A stretch of 64,000 nt of DNA from IMG/VR virus record IMGVR_UViG_3300009430_000004, positions 1-64,000 of that record; one strand, 5' to 3'. Positions 1 to 9,339 of the stretch are shown piece after piece; position 1 is the first letter of the stretch, and each line of letters starts with the position of its first letter. The notes below the pieces were generated by a model that did not search any database, was not told the origin of the DNA, and worked only from the letters and a program-made list of their open reading frames with translations. A program made the translations under genes and the position numbers. This stretch comes from a virus.

Positions 1-1
1 C

Positions 2-1708
2 CATATTGCTCTTATCGAGAATATGGAGAAGAAGTTTAAGATACTATCTAAAATAAAGAATCATATCGTACCTAAAACATTACAGTACGGTGTATATTAT
101 GCTTATACTATTCCATATTCTGAGCTTTTCAATAAGTATTATCAGAATAAGGTAAAGGATAAGAAAAGAGGAATTGCTCTGGAATCAACAGTTGATGATG
201 AATTCGTTAAGGATTTTAAGAAAGATGCCAATATGAATTCATTCTCAGGTGATATTAAGAAGTCCTTCAAAGAATATCTTGAGGGATATGAAGTATACAA
301 TGATGAGCCAGGAATTCCTATAGTTGAAGGAGTAGAGATGTCTACTCTAACAAGCATGATTACTGATGAAAAATTCAGGAAGCGTGTTGATGAAGAATTC
401 AAAAAGGCTGGGAACAAAAAGAAAGCGTCAGTATACTCTGATGGTACTGTTAGTATGGATGAGAAGGTTGATTTTAGCAATATCAAAGATTGTTATGTTA
501 AGCTTATCGACCCAAGAAAAATAATACCAGTAAAGATACTTGACCAAACCATAGGATATTATTATATCCATGAAATTCAAATGGAGACAACAAAATCTCC
601 GTTTACAACAACTATTAAGATGAGTCCAGCAAATAATAACATAAGGGAAGTTGAAAACGTATTCTTATCTAAAATAACTGATAAGATAGTTAAAGCTTTC
701 GATAAAAAGTTCTTGGAAGAGAATGCTAAATTTAAAGAATTAATCCTGAATGCATTGACATACAATGATTTGTATAAAAAGCAGTTGAAGTTCCAGTTTA
801 TTCCTATCGACTACATCACAGAATTCAAAGTTAACGAGGATGAAGAAGGTAATGGAACATCTACACTGCTACCTTCACTGTTCTATGCAAAACTATATCT
901 AGCATTGTTAATCTTCAAGATGATTTCAATAATATCATCTTCCAATGACACAAAAGTATACTATGTTAAACAATCTGGTATTGATGCTAATGTAGTTAAT
1001 AAAATTCAGGACGTTGCTCGTTCCATTAAGGAAAAGCAAGTAAACTTCATGGATTTATTAAACTACAACTCAATGATATCAAAGATTGGACAAGGTAAAT
1101 CAATATTTATGCCTATAGGTAGGTCAGGGGAAAGAGGTATAGATTTTGATGTTATAGCAGGTCAAGACATACAACTTAATAGTGAGTTGATGGATATGTT
1201 GAGAACTGGTTACATCAATGCTACTGGTGTTCCCTCAGTCCTAATGAACTATATAAATGAAGCAGATTATGCCAAAACATTAGTTATGGCAAATGCAAAG
1301 TTTGTTGGAAGAGTAGTTAATCAACAGCTAGACTTTAATGATGCCATTACGGACTTATATAAGAAGCTGATTAAGTATTCTACTGATATTCCATCAGACT
1401 TGGTTAATGAATTTGAATTCATATTAGCTGCACCTAAGTCATTAAACAACATGAATATGGCTGACCTGATTAATAACTCAGAGCAGACATTGACATTTAT
1501 GATTAAGGCTTATACAGGTGAAAATGCTGACCAAACCGACAATCTAAACAGATTGAAGGATATACTATACAGAAGATTCGCTAAGGAATTATTGCCAATG
1601 ATGCCATGGGCTACCGCAGATAAGATATTTGAGGAAGCACAGGTTGAATTACAACAACAGGCTCTTAAGGCAAAGGATGAATCTGAAAAAGGAAATGAAA
1701 CAGAATAA
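2..1708 (+). CDS. Portal protein (5' end outside window)
   Basis: Probable portal protein of the capsid vertex, the dodecameric DNA channel to which terminase and the neck attach. Seen: about 560 residues with a DPRKIIPVKI segment near residue 175, a long mixed alpha/beta middle, a GVPSVLMNY segment near 410 and a charged, glutamine-rich C terminus; this layout is typical of large-myophage portals. The frame is open to the first base of the window, and the in-frame ATG at 23 has no convincing ribosome site, so the gene most likely starts upstream. It is convergent with the tail tube gene and shares its terminator. Assignment rests on pattern recognition and on position beside tube, sheath and terminase genes; a different neck or head protein is less likely. 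Confidence 0.7.
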   Translation, partial: HIALIENMEKKFKILSKIKNHIVPKTLQYGVYYAYTIPYSELFNKYYQNKVKDKKRGIALESTVDDEFVKDFKKDANMNSFSGDIKKSFKEYLEGYEVYNDEPGIPIVEGVEMSTLTSMITDEKFRKRVDEEFKKAGNKKKASVYSDGTVSMDEKVDFSNIKDCYVKLIDPRKIIPVKILDQTIGYYYIHEIQMETTKSPFTTTIKMSPANNNIREVENVFLSKITDKIVKAFDKKFLEENAKFKELILNALTYNDLYKKQLKFQFIPIDYITEFKVNEDEEGNGTSTLLPSLFYAKLYLALLIFKMISIISSSNDTKVYYVKQSGIDANVVNKIQDVARSIKEKQVNFMDLLNYNSMISKIGQGKSIFMPIGRSGERGIDFDVIAGQDIQLNSELMDMLRTGYINATGVPSVLMNYINEADYAKTLVMANAKFVGRVVNQQLDFNDAITDLYKKLIKYSTDIPSDLVNEFEFILAAPKSLNNMNMADLINNSEQTLTFMIKAYTGENADQTDNLNRLKDILYRRFAKELLPMMPWATADKIFEEAQVELQQQALKAKDESEKGNETE

Positions 1709-1760
1709 AAATTATAATAGTCTATACTGAGTAATCTCAGTATAGACTATTATAATTTTT
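1707..1760. terminator. Bidirectional hairpin terminator
   Basis: Perfect 25-bp inverted repeat (1707-1731 against 1736-1760) with a TAAT loop, A-rich on one flank and T-rich on the other, so it can end both the portal transcript (+) and the tail tube transcript (-). Confidence 0.92.
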
Positions 1761-2610
1761 ATTTTGCAGGAGCATCAGCGTTTTTAGTTTCTGTCCAGTC
1801 AGTGATAGCTAATGCAGCCATCTTATCAACCATTTCAGCAGTATATCCTGAATTGAAGTTGATATAATCTCTAAGAATCTTGTACTTGTCAAGGAGCTTC
1901 TTAGCAATTTCGTTGATCTGTGGAGATTCATACTTAACTGCTGTAAACTCGATATCAGTTTGTACAAGACCATGAGTACCAGCTTCATAATTGAAATGGT
2001 CTTTCTTAACAGTTTTTGGAATCATGTTTGCAAGTAAGCAAGCATACTCGATTCCTTCAGATCTACCTGTTGGGTCAGTCTGAATGTAGAATGCTTCAGC
2101 TATATGATTAGCTTGTGCATATTTGATAGTGGAGTCTATATCCATAGCTCCATGGTAGTGACCGATTCCAGTATATGGGTCGGATATACCACTTATCCAC
2201 ATATCAGTGTACTCTCTCACTGGTGAACCAGCGAATTCATAAAGTTTCATTGTGATGGAGTTTGTTTCATCCTTAGCTACAGTTGCAACATCGAACTGTT
2301 TTCCAGCGTATCCACCAGTAATTTGTTCGAAATCAAGTGTAGTATTCTGAATTCCATCAATACCGATAAAACCATACTCTAAAAGATGCTTAAAGTTCTT
2401 TGACTGAGTAGGCATTATTGTTTCCATGAATTTAGGCATTCTTGTGAAGAATATTCTTGCATAACCTGTCTTCAATGGATCGTACTGACCTATAGCAGAT
2501 GCAGTTACGTTAGTTCCGCCTAAGAACAATGAATACGTAGTCATGTCCTTGGTGTTACTCTTAATATTCGATTGCAGAGTTTTTATATCTTCAGCTTTTA
2601 ATGCAGCCAT
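1759..2610 (-). CDS. Tail tube protein
   Basis: Probable inner tail tube protein of the contractile tail, through which DNA passes. Seen: 283 residues with a segment reading RIFFTRMPKFM near residue 55 and an alternating strand pattern with a GSPVREYTDMW segment near 130; it lies 16 bp downstream of the sheath gene in the same operon, the usual sheath-then-tube order of contractile tails. The start has a GGAGGGGAG ribosome site. Codon use is richer in C-ending and AAG codons than in most neighbours, as expected for an abundant virion protein. Its stop sits in a terminator shared with the portal gene. The call depends on gene order and length more than on a signature motif. Confidence 0.75.
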   Translation of the reverse strand: MAALKAEDIKTLQSNIKSNTKDMTTYSLFLGGTNVTASAIGQYDPLKTGYARIFFTRMPKFMETIMPTQSKNFKHLLEYGFIGIDGIQNTTLDFEQITGGYAGKQFDVATVAKDETNSITMKLYEFAGSPVREYTDMWISGISDPYTGIGHYHGAMDIDSTIKYAQANHIAEAFYIQTDPTGRSEGIEYACLLANMIPKTVKKDHFNYEAGTHGLVQTDIEFTAVKYESPQINEIAKKLLDKYKILRDYINFNSGYTAEMVDKMAALAITDWTETKNADAPAK

Positions 2611-2626
2611 TTATCTCCCCTCCTTC

Positions 2627-4477
2627 TTATACTCTCTTATTAATGTCTATTTCGATAATGCCTCTCTTTGAGAGAGTTCTGTAGGTTACAGCTAAGTAGC
2701 AGTGTAATATGCTTCTTTCTGTTTCCCATGGATTCATATCGAAGTAAACTGATGCAGTTCTAACTTTTGTTCCCTTGTAGTCACTGAACATTCTGTCTGC
2801 TGTTTCTGTGAATCTTTGTCTATCCTCAGGATCAGCGAAGTTGTAAGTCAATGAACCAACAAGTGTTTCAAGCTTTCTCTTCATTTCAAGGAGAACATGC
2901 ATGTTGTTTTCCTCTGAAAGGTCAGACCAGATAAGCTGTGATGTTCCCTGAGTACCTCTTACGTAAGTTCCTTCTGATACACACTCAAAGTAGTTAACTT
3001 TAAGCTCGTACAGTTTTTCCTTAACTTCAACGTCATCAGCGTCAATCATTGGCTTTAAGCTGTTCTTAACCATTCCAGTTAAGCTAGCAACTCTTTCTCC
3101 AACAAATGGTATATGGTTTCCAGACACTCTAAAGTGAACTGGTAACTGTAATGCATAATAGTATGTTGTTGTCATTGGAATATTTTTACCGCTGAATGGA
3201 TCTCTTATCATGTAGTGTTGGCAATCCTTTGAGAATGCTCTGTCGCCAAGTCCAGACATATTTTCAGCCCAAGCAATAGCGTCAGTAGTAGTATTAAGGA
3301 TACCACCGTCGATGAATCCATAAGCGTCATATCTCTTAAGAAGTAAACCTATTAAGGCTCTCTTAACAGTATCTTCATAGTTAGCATCAAGGATTAATTC
3401 AGCAGGAGTTCTTCTCTTACTAAGAATAGCTCTGTCAAATTCTCCATTAAATGCTTTTACATAAGCAGCGTTTATAGCAGTTTCTCTTGCTTCAGGAGTT
3501 GCAGTTCCTACTGCAAAAGATCCGTCAGTACCACCTGACAGAGGAACACCTTCAACTCTATCTAATGAAACAGCACCAGTCTCAGTGTTCTTGAATACTA
3601 TCTTAGGATTTGCTACTCCTAATTTATTCTTTCCAGTGATTGGGTCAAATGTTTCAATAGTAATAGTTGTTGTTGGGTCTACTGTCTTGTACATTTCGAA
3701 TATTTTTCCTAATGCTTCTTGGTTTACATACATTCCAAGCTTTGTGCTACCGCTGTCAACATCATTAACAAGATCTTCTAAGAAAAGAGTCTTGTTTGCT
3801 TCTACAGCATCTGCGAATAATGTTCCTGAGAACAATTCTTTTCTCTTGATTCCACCTTCACTTGTAAGAACTTCTAAGATGTAGTTCTTGTAGGCGTTAT
3901 CTTTGTCTTCTTGTGGAGCAGCACCCATTCTGATTCTAAATACATCACCATAAACTCCTCTTCCTAAGGAGTAAACTCCGAATAGAGGGAAGGTTACATA
4001 TCCGTCAACATCTGGATCTTCTTCTGTCATTAAGTCTGTTAATGCAGCAAACTCATCTTTGCTAAGAAGACCATTGTGGAATAAAGCTTTATGCTTAATA
4101 TTAAGCTTTTTGTTGGCAGCATCAGTTGAATCTACCTTTACTTGTGCAAGAACTACCACGTTGGAATAAGCAGCATCGTCTGGCATAACTCTCATACACC
4201 AGCATTTTGCCTGTCCAGATGATAAAGCCGCATAAGGCATATAACCAGGCTGACCGTAAAGCTTATAATTTGGATTGCCATACTCTTCTGTATAGCCAGT
4301 TGTTGTGTCAAATGGAAGTATAACACCGTCTCGTCCCTTACCAGAAGTAAATACGTTGATAAATCTCAACCCTTCGGCAGGAGCAGAAACAGCTTCCATA
4401 AACTCGGTATTATCATTTATATAGGTCTCCACATGTGGATGCAGATACCCAGGAATTATTTGTCCTGTTCTAGGCAT
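2627..4477 (-). CDS. Tail sheath protein
   Basis: Contractile tail sheath subunit. Seen: 616 residues; the N terminus reads GYLHPHVETYIND, like the opening of many phage sheath proteins, followed by an insertion domain in the middle. The C-terminal third (from about 520) contains RRTFTETADRMF-like and NPWETERSILHCYLAVTYRTL segments and ends in a beta strand reading GIIEIDINKRV, the part that interlocks subunits in known sheaths. Strong AGGAGG ribosome site 8 bases before the ATG. Followed after 16 bp by the tube gene, with which it is surely co-transcribed. Good codon adaptation agrees with high expression. Confidence 0.88.
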   Translation of the reverse strand: MPRTGQIIPGYLHPHVETYINDNTEFMEAVSAPAEGLRFINVFTSGKGRDGVILPFDTTTGYTEEYGNPNYKLYGQPGYMPYAALSSGQAKCWCMRVMPDDAAYSNVVVLAQVKVDSTDAANKKLNIKHKALFHNGLLSKDEFAALTDLMTEEDPDVDGYVTFPLFGVYSLGRGVYGDVFRIRMGAAPQEDKDNAYKNYILEVLTSEGGIKRKELFSGTLFADAVEANKTLFLEDLVNDVDSGSTKLGMYVNQEALGKIFEMYKTVDPTTTITIETFDPITGKNKLGVANPKIVFKNTETGAVSLDRVEGVPLSGGTDGSFAVGTATPEARETAINAAYVKAFNGEFDRAILSKRRTPAELILDANYEDTVKRALIGLLLKRYDAYGFIDGGILNTTTDAIAWAENMSGLGDRAFSKDCQHYMIRDPFSGKNIPMTTTYYYALQLPVHFRVSGNHIPFVGERVASLTGMVKNSLKPMIDADDVEVKEKLYELKVNYFECVSEGTYVRGTQGTSQLIWSDLSEENNMHVLLEMKRKLETLVGSLTYNFADPEDRQRFTETADRMFSDYKGTKVRTASVYFDMNPWETERSILHCYLAVTYRTLSKRGIIEIDINKRV

Positions 4478-4531
4478 TTTACTCGACCTCCTCGATTAAT
4501 ATATTTTATTAAAATGTTCTTCTAAAGACTC

Positions 4532-5269
4532 TTACATCTTTATTATTTTTTCAATAGGTGACTCAGTTTCTTGCTTGTTGTACTTATTTATGTTCAGAGC
4601 TGAGGTAATCATTGAATCCATGTCCTCAAAAGTGAGTGCTGCAAATGTCGAGTTTCTCGCACAAATCTCACGAATGTTGGCAGTTTTATAAGCATACTCT
4701 GATGTGCTTGGGTCTTTACCTATTACCTTTGCAAATGTTTGTTCAGGTTTCTTCTTATCACGGTATATTTCTGAGATAACTACCTCCAAGACGGTGGCGG
4801 TAACCCCTAGCTTAACACCATTAAGGCTAAGATTTTTTTGCCATATTTGTAACACCTGACCATATGGAATGGTTTTAGGAATCTTACCTCTACACAGTAT
4901 GTCTAAGAAAAGTTCAACATTACTTGCATCCTGTGGGATAATATTCTTCATTATTTTTGCTCCCTTATAGAACTTGGCTATATAGTAGGATTCTACCTCA
5001 CCGTTGTCACCCTCTACTAATTGTAACTCTTTCTTTTCAATTTCTGAAGGATAAATATAAACAAGTGTTGGAAGATTGAATGTTTCCAGTTTCATTGGAG
5101 CACCCTTGTCAGTATATACTCTAGTATTAAATAGTCCGAACACTCTTAGTGATGAACCGTAATTCTCAGCTAATTGACTTTCGAAATAAAAAGCTGGTAT
5201 ATACATTTCTAGATAATGCCCATTGAAAACTATATTCTCTCCATCATCCACCAGAAAATCCTTTAACAT
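4532..5269 (-). CDS. Unassigned protein of the tail operon
   Basis: Not recognised. 245 residues, soluble, beginning MLKDFLVDDGENIVF; the first half looks beta-rich (hydrophobic/charged alternation, PTLVYIYPSEIE near 70) and the second half helical, ending in a lysine-rich IEKIIKM tail. Ribosome site AAGGAAGGTGAG. It lies immediately upstream of the sheath gene on the same strand, so a virion or tail-assembly role is the natural guess, but nothing in the sequence proves it. Confidence 0.8.
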   Translation of the reverse strand: MLKDFLVDDGENIVFNGHYLEMYIPAFYFESQLAENYGSSLRVFGLFNTRVYTDKGAPMKLETFNLPTLVYIYPSEIEKKELQLVEGDNGEVESYYIAKFYKGAKIMKNIIPQDASNVELFLDILCRGKIPKTIPYGQVLQIWQKNLSLNGVKLGVTATVLEVVISEIYRDKKKPEQTFAKVIGKDPSTSEYAYKTANIREICARNSTFAALTFEDMDSMITSALNINKYNKQETESPIEKIIKM

Positions 5270-5311
5270 TTATCTCACCTTCCTTTCTTCATTATTAAAA
5301 AAGGGCATAAA

Positions 5312-5347
5312 AATAGAGTAAAAGTAGAAAACTACTTTTACTCTATT
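5312..5347 (-). terminator. Hairpin terminator
   Basis: 16-bp perfect stem (5312-5327 with 5332-5347), AAAA loop, followed on the minus strand by a T-run; ends the transcript of the coiled-coil gene at 5359. Confidence 0.85.
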
Positions 5348-5358
5348 GTTTTTTATAT

Positions 5359-6348
5359 TTAATAATAAAGGTCCAAAACTCTTTGGATATTTTGTAAAAA
5401 CTCCTCTTTTTCTTCAGGAGTAGTGAATCTATCTGCAAACAATGTCTTCACGTACACCATAAATTGAGATAAGAATACTCCATCACTTACCCTGTCAGCA
5501 ACATCTTTCTTGTAAGCAAAGTATCTTATTACGATGAATAAGAATAGATTTGGATACTTATGATATTTCTCAGGTAAGAATTTGATTTCAAGGTCATTGA
5601 AAGCAGTAAGGTCACTCTTAAGACCTAATCGTGCAATAGCCTTCATGTAATTCTTGTAAAGAGCTACAGACCTATCGTTATCTTTATAGTCTCTAAGTAC
5701 ATTACCAGGTCTTGAAACCTTGTGGATCTCATATATCCTGGTTAAATTCCATGCATCGTCAAAGCTATCAAGCATTCTTTGAGCTCTTTTAGCTCTAACA
5801 GCATCTCCAGCATTTTCTAAATTGCTAAGAAGTTTAGCTCTGATGCATTTTGATAAGTCGCCGAATTGAGCAACTACATCCTTAAGTTCCTCATCATGAG
5901 CCTTTAAGTCTTCTTCTAATTTAAGAACAGCTTCATCAATTTGATTGACAGCTTGTTCACTTTCTTTTAAGTATACAAGGAAGTCTCTTTTGAACTCAAA
6001 TGCTTTGAAAGCATCTTCTATTTCAACGGCAACATCAACTTCCTTACCATTAATAGTAAAGAGTTCTTTAAGTCCTTCCTCAGTTATTGCCTTAAGGTCC
6101 TCAATACTAATGTCTACTAACTTAGCTTGAACTGCTTCAAGGTCAGCAACATCACCCAGAACCTTTAATTGTTCTTTAACAATATTACCTCTCATGTCCT
6201 TCATATCTTGTAATTGCCCCTGAAGGTTAAGCAGGCTTATGGCTTTATCCATTCCAATTTGCTCATCAGCAACTATATCAGTTTCAGGAGCAACAGTGGT
6301 TCCCACCTCTTCATCTTGATTAAGTCTAATTACTTTTGATTCTTCCAT
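5359..6348 (-). CDS. Coiled-coil protein, unknown function
   Basis: Not recognised by family. 329 residues: an acidic N-terminal tail of about 30, then roughly 150 residues of heptad-like helix rich in Leu, Glu, Lys and Asp (for example KLEEDLKAHDEELKDV near 145), then a more globular C-terminal half ending FLQNIQRVLDLYY. No signal peptide or membrane span. Ribosome site GGGGAGGTAATCC. It sits between the terminase-side gene and the tail genes in one minus-strand array, so a neck, tail or assembly role is inferred from position only. Confidence 0.8.
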   Translation of the reverse strand: MEESKVIRLNQDEEVGTTVAPETDIVADEQIGMDKAISLLNLQGQLQDMKDMRGNIVKEQLKVLGDVADLEAVQAKLVDISIEDLKAITEEGLKELFTINGKEVDVAVEIEDAFKAFEFKRDFLVYLKESEQAVNQIDEAVLKLEEDLKAHDEELKDVVAQFGDLSKCIRAKLLSNLENAGDAVRAKRAQRMLDSFDDAWNLTRIYEIHKVSRPGNVLRDYKDNDRSVALYKNYMKAIARLGLKSDLTAFNDLEIKFLPEKYHKYPNLFLFIVIRYFAYKKDVADRVSDGVFLSQFMVYVKTLFADRFTTPEEKEEFLQNIQRVLDLYY

Positions 6349-6406
6349 TATGGATTACCTCCCCATCTTATAATTAATTTAATGTAGTTAATATGGTAAT
6401 TTTTTA

Positions 6407-7156
6407 CTACATAATCTTTTTCATAAGCTTTAGACGAACGTCGGTTTGAATCTCATCTAATACGTCATTGTAACTATCTACAATTAATTCTAGGTACTTA
6501 GTAACAAAGTTACCAGTAAGATTACCCGTATTAATCATTTGACGTAAGAATGTAGCTTCATATAACTCATCGTCAGCAGCATACTTTAAAAAGTCAAGCG
6601 GTTCTATATAAAGGTTCATTATATATTTTATTGCACTAGGCATATTAGATAATAGCAGTATGTCATCCTTATTCTTGATCTGTTTCTTTAATGATATAGA
6701 TGTAACATCCTTCTTCTTTGCCAGCTTCTCGAACTGTTCAACAAGACCTTTTTTATTTTTAATAATAAATTTGTAGATAAATCTGCTGATATTCTTCTTA
6801 TATCGCAGAATCATGAAATTGTAAAGGGCTTCTCCCAATGATACAACCTCATCGACATCATCCTCATCATAATTAATAGATAAGTCAAATTTCTCATCTA
6901 TCTCAGTGATGATAAATATGAAGAATCTAAGAAGACTGTTATTTATCTCCTTAATAGCATCTTCGTCATCTTCGTACTCTTTTTTTAATAGGTCACATTT
7001 TTCTGTAACCGTGTTGATATAATTTATGTTAGTAGATAGTGGGTCGCTTATCTGTTCTCTGATGTTCTCCTTTATAAGCTCAAATGGTAAATCCGCCAGT
7101 AAGCTTTCCACTTCTAAGTTGTTACTTAATTCAAATGCTTCGTTATCAAAAACCAT
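6407..7156 (-). CDS. Unknown helical protein next to terminase
   Basis: Not recognised. 249 residues, acidic N-terminal half, predominantly helical, with FRFFIFIITEID-type hydrophobic helices buried in a charged background and a lysine-rich segment near 125-160 (KNKKGLVEQFEKLAKKKD). Clear AGGAGGGTGAG ribosome site. It follows terminase in the same direction after a strong terminator. A small-terminase or DNA-packaging partner would be a reasonable hypothesis from position, but no helix-turn-helix or coiled-coil signature is convincing. Confidence 0.75.
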   Translation of the reverse strand: MVFDNEAFELSNNLEVESLLADLPFELIKENIREQISDPLSTNINYINTVTEKCDLLKKEYEDDEDAIKEINNSLLRFFIFIITEIDEKFDLSINYDEDDVDEVVSLGEALYNFMILRYKKNISRFIYKFIIKNKKGLVEQFEKLAKKKDVTSISLKKQIKNKDDILLLSNMPSAIKYIMNLYIEPLDFLKYAADDELYEATFLRQMINTGNLTGNFVTKYLELIVDSYNDVLDEIQTDVRLKLMKKIM

Positions 7157-7221
7157 TTTTATCTCACCCTCCTAAGGTTTAATATTCATTCTTTTAAAAA
7201 GTTGTTAATAAGAAAATAAAA

Positions 7222-7254
7222 AAATATATAGGAGGACATCCCTCCTATATATTT
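7222..7254 (-). terminator. Hairpin terminator after terminase
   Basis: 14-bp perfect stem (7222-7235 with 7241-7254) followed on the minus strand by a T-run. The stem itself contains an AGGAGG sequence, here as part of the hairpin. Confidence 0.85.
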
Positions 7255-7255
7255 G

Positions 7256-9310
7256 TTAACTATTAAGTTCGTCGAATAAGCCCAGAGGCATGTCTCCTTC
7301 GCCTCCGAAATCATCATAGTCCTCTGCTACGTTGACACTATTTAACATCCTGTCAACATGTTGCATCTCTTTTCGTGCCCTTTGAATTTCTTCAACTAAC
7401 TTCTGATTATAATCATCCATTCCTTTAACACTAAAATCAGCAAAAGCTTGTTGAACGTCTTCAGGCATTTCTTGCATAGTCTCCTCATATGTGAGACCTC
7501 TGTTTCGTTTATCTTCATCAGGTATTTCTCCTCTTACAAATCCAAACCTGTGTAAGTTATTACCATGATAGAATACATAAAGAGCAATCAAATATGACAT
7601 AATACAGTCATCATGGAATCCTGCACCAGCTTCTATTCTACCCCTCTTAGTTCTTACAAGACTCATTAGGTCACTAATTACATTAGCACCGATAAATCTA
7701 TCTTTAAAGTCCTTAACATGGGCATCAAGTAACTGGAACATAACCTCTCTTGATTTACCTTGTGTATAAACACCATATAATTTTCTTCTTGCAGCTTGAA
7801 TCTTTAAGAATCCCTGAGCATCAAGTTTGTCATCAATATTAGCTCCAACAAAGTCTTTTGAGTTGTCGAAGTATAATTGACCATGTATATCTGTTTCTCT
7901 AAGTGCATCAAGTATTGATTCACCGTTGGCATTTCTTTCTATACAGAGTATACCTCTTGGGATATGTTTTCTAATAAGGATATATAAGAACTTAGTGAAT
8001 GTTGTCACACCAATGTATGGAGACTTAAACTCTGCAACTGTCTTGAGAGTGTATGGGTCTATTACAGTAACAGCGGAATTATCTTGACCATATCCATTAG
8101 AAACGTCGACACCTATAATATATACTCTATCTTTTCTAATTTGCTCATAAATATCAAGCTTAAATAGCTTGTTAATAAATAATTCTTCCTTAACCACACC
8201 CTTCAATTCCTCAATAGCAGCTAATTCTTCTGGTTCAAATGGAGACTCTGAAGAACCTCTCATTCTCTTTAAGAAGATTTCTCTTTGAATCTTAGCTGGG
8301 TTGTTAAGTACAGATTGACATGTCTTCTTGAACCATTCTTCATCTTTTCCTAATTGTTGATACTGATATTCGATATAGATAATACCATTACCAGAGTTAT
8401 TGGAGATATATTCATCTATATCGTTAACGTCCCAATCATAGAATTGCTCAGTCCATTTACATGTCTTTTCAATAATAAGTAATGCATCCTGACCTGGTTG
8501 TGTATCCAAGTCACCAGGTGTTGATGTGAATATACGGCAATAAGCCGCATTATTTCTCTTTGCATTTGAAGAAGCAGTATTATAAGCAGGACCTGCCGCT
8601 TCAACGATTGTCTTAATATGAGGTGTAAACTCAACCTCATCAAAGTATTGAATAGGTTGTGTACAACCTCTACCTATATTTTCAGCAGATTCAACTGAAC
8701 GTGCTGATGGTTTTGCAACTATTTTATTTCCATTGTTGGCATTGGTTAATGATTTAACATTATCAGCACCTTCAACTATCTTACCTTCATCTGTGATAGC
8801 AATCTTAAATTGTAGATATTTTGGTAATAAATCTCTTTGATCTTTTAATCTTGCTAAGTTATTATCAGCATCTTCCTGCTTCTTATTAATAAACATGAAC
8901 TCTGAGTTCGTTGTGCCAAATAAGAAAGTCCAGTCAAGTATTGCTAATGTTGATTGTGTTTTACCTATCTGTCGTGGTATAACCAAGTAGTGGTCTAAAC
9001 CATGCAAATAACACCATGTAGCAGCCAAATTGGCTCTATTAAGTTGGTAGGGGATACCCGTACCACCTTGCTCAGGTATTCTTGCTATTTCCCTCAAGAA
9101 ATACCATGGATTTATTATACACTCATTTATTATTCTCATTATCTGCTCTTCGGTTAAAAAAGGGGAGTATGGATCTACTCCCCTTAATCCCGTATCATAA
9201 AGCTTTAAAAAGAACATGTGGTCCTTAACCCCAAGAGTTTTTAAATCCTTGGCTGTTTGAAGGAAAGATATATTCTTGGTTTGAACGTCATAAATAAACT
9301 TCCTTGCCAA
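7256..9310 (-). CDS. terL: Terminase large subunit
   Basis: DNA-packaging motor: ATPase plus nuclease. Seen: Walker A IPRQIGKTQS near residue 113, Walker B YFDEVEF near 220, then an RNase H-fold nuclease with IGVDVSNGYGQDNSAV near 400, an acidic CIERNANGES segment near 465 and a final FHDDCIMSYLIAL near 570 supplying the third acidic cluster. About 684 residues, at the long end for terminases but normal for jumbo phages. Start: a GTG at 9319 lies inside the ribosome site (AAGGGGTGA); the TTG at 9310 has proper spacing and matches the pattern of neighbouring genes, so it is preferred. It is followed by its own strong terminator. Confidence 0.95.
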   Translation of the reverse strand: MARKFIYDVQTKNISFLQTAKDLKTLGVKDHMFFLKLYDTGLRGVDPYSPFLTEEQIMRIINECIINPWYFLREIARIPEQGGTGIPYQLNRANLAATWCYLHGLDHYLVIPRQIGKTQSTLAILDWTFLFGTTNSEFMFINKKQEDADNNLARLKDQRDLLPKYLQFKIAITDEGKIVEGADNVKSLTNANNGNKIVAKPSARSVESAENIGRGCTQPIQYFDEVEFTPHIKTIVEAAGPAYNTASSNAKRNNAAYCRIFTSTPGDLDTQPGQDALLIIEKTCKWTEQFYDWDVNDIDEYISNNSGNGIIYIEYQYQQLGKDEEWFKKTCQSVLNNPAKIQREIFLKRMRGSSESPFEPEELAAIEELKGVVKEELFINKLFKLDIYEQIRKDRVYIIGVDVSNGYGQDNSAVTVIDPYTLKTVAEFKSPYIGVTTFTKFLYILIRKHIPRGILCIERNANGESILDALRETDIHGQLYFDNSKDFVGANIDDKLDAQGFLKIQAARRKLYGVYTQGKSREVMFQLLDAHVKDFKDRFIGANVISDLMSLVRTKRGRIEAGAGFHDDCIMSYLIALYVFYHGNNLHRFGFVRGEIPDEDKRNRGLTYEETMQEMPEDVQQAFADFSVKGMDDYNQKLVEEIQRARKEMQHVDRMLNSVNVAEDYDDFGGEGDMPLGLFDELNS

Positions 9311-9339
9311 AGAAATCACCCCTTCAACGGTTAAATTAA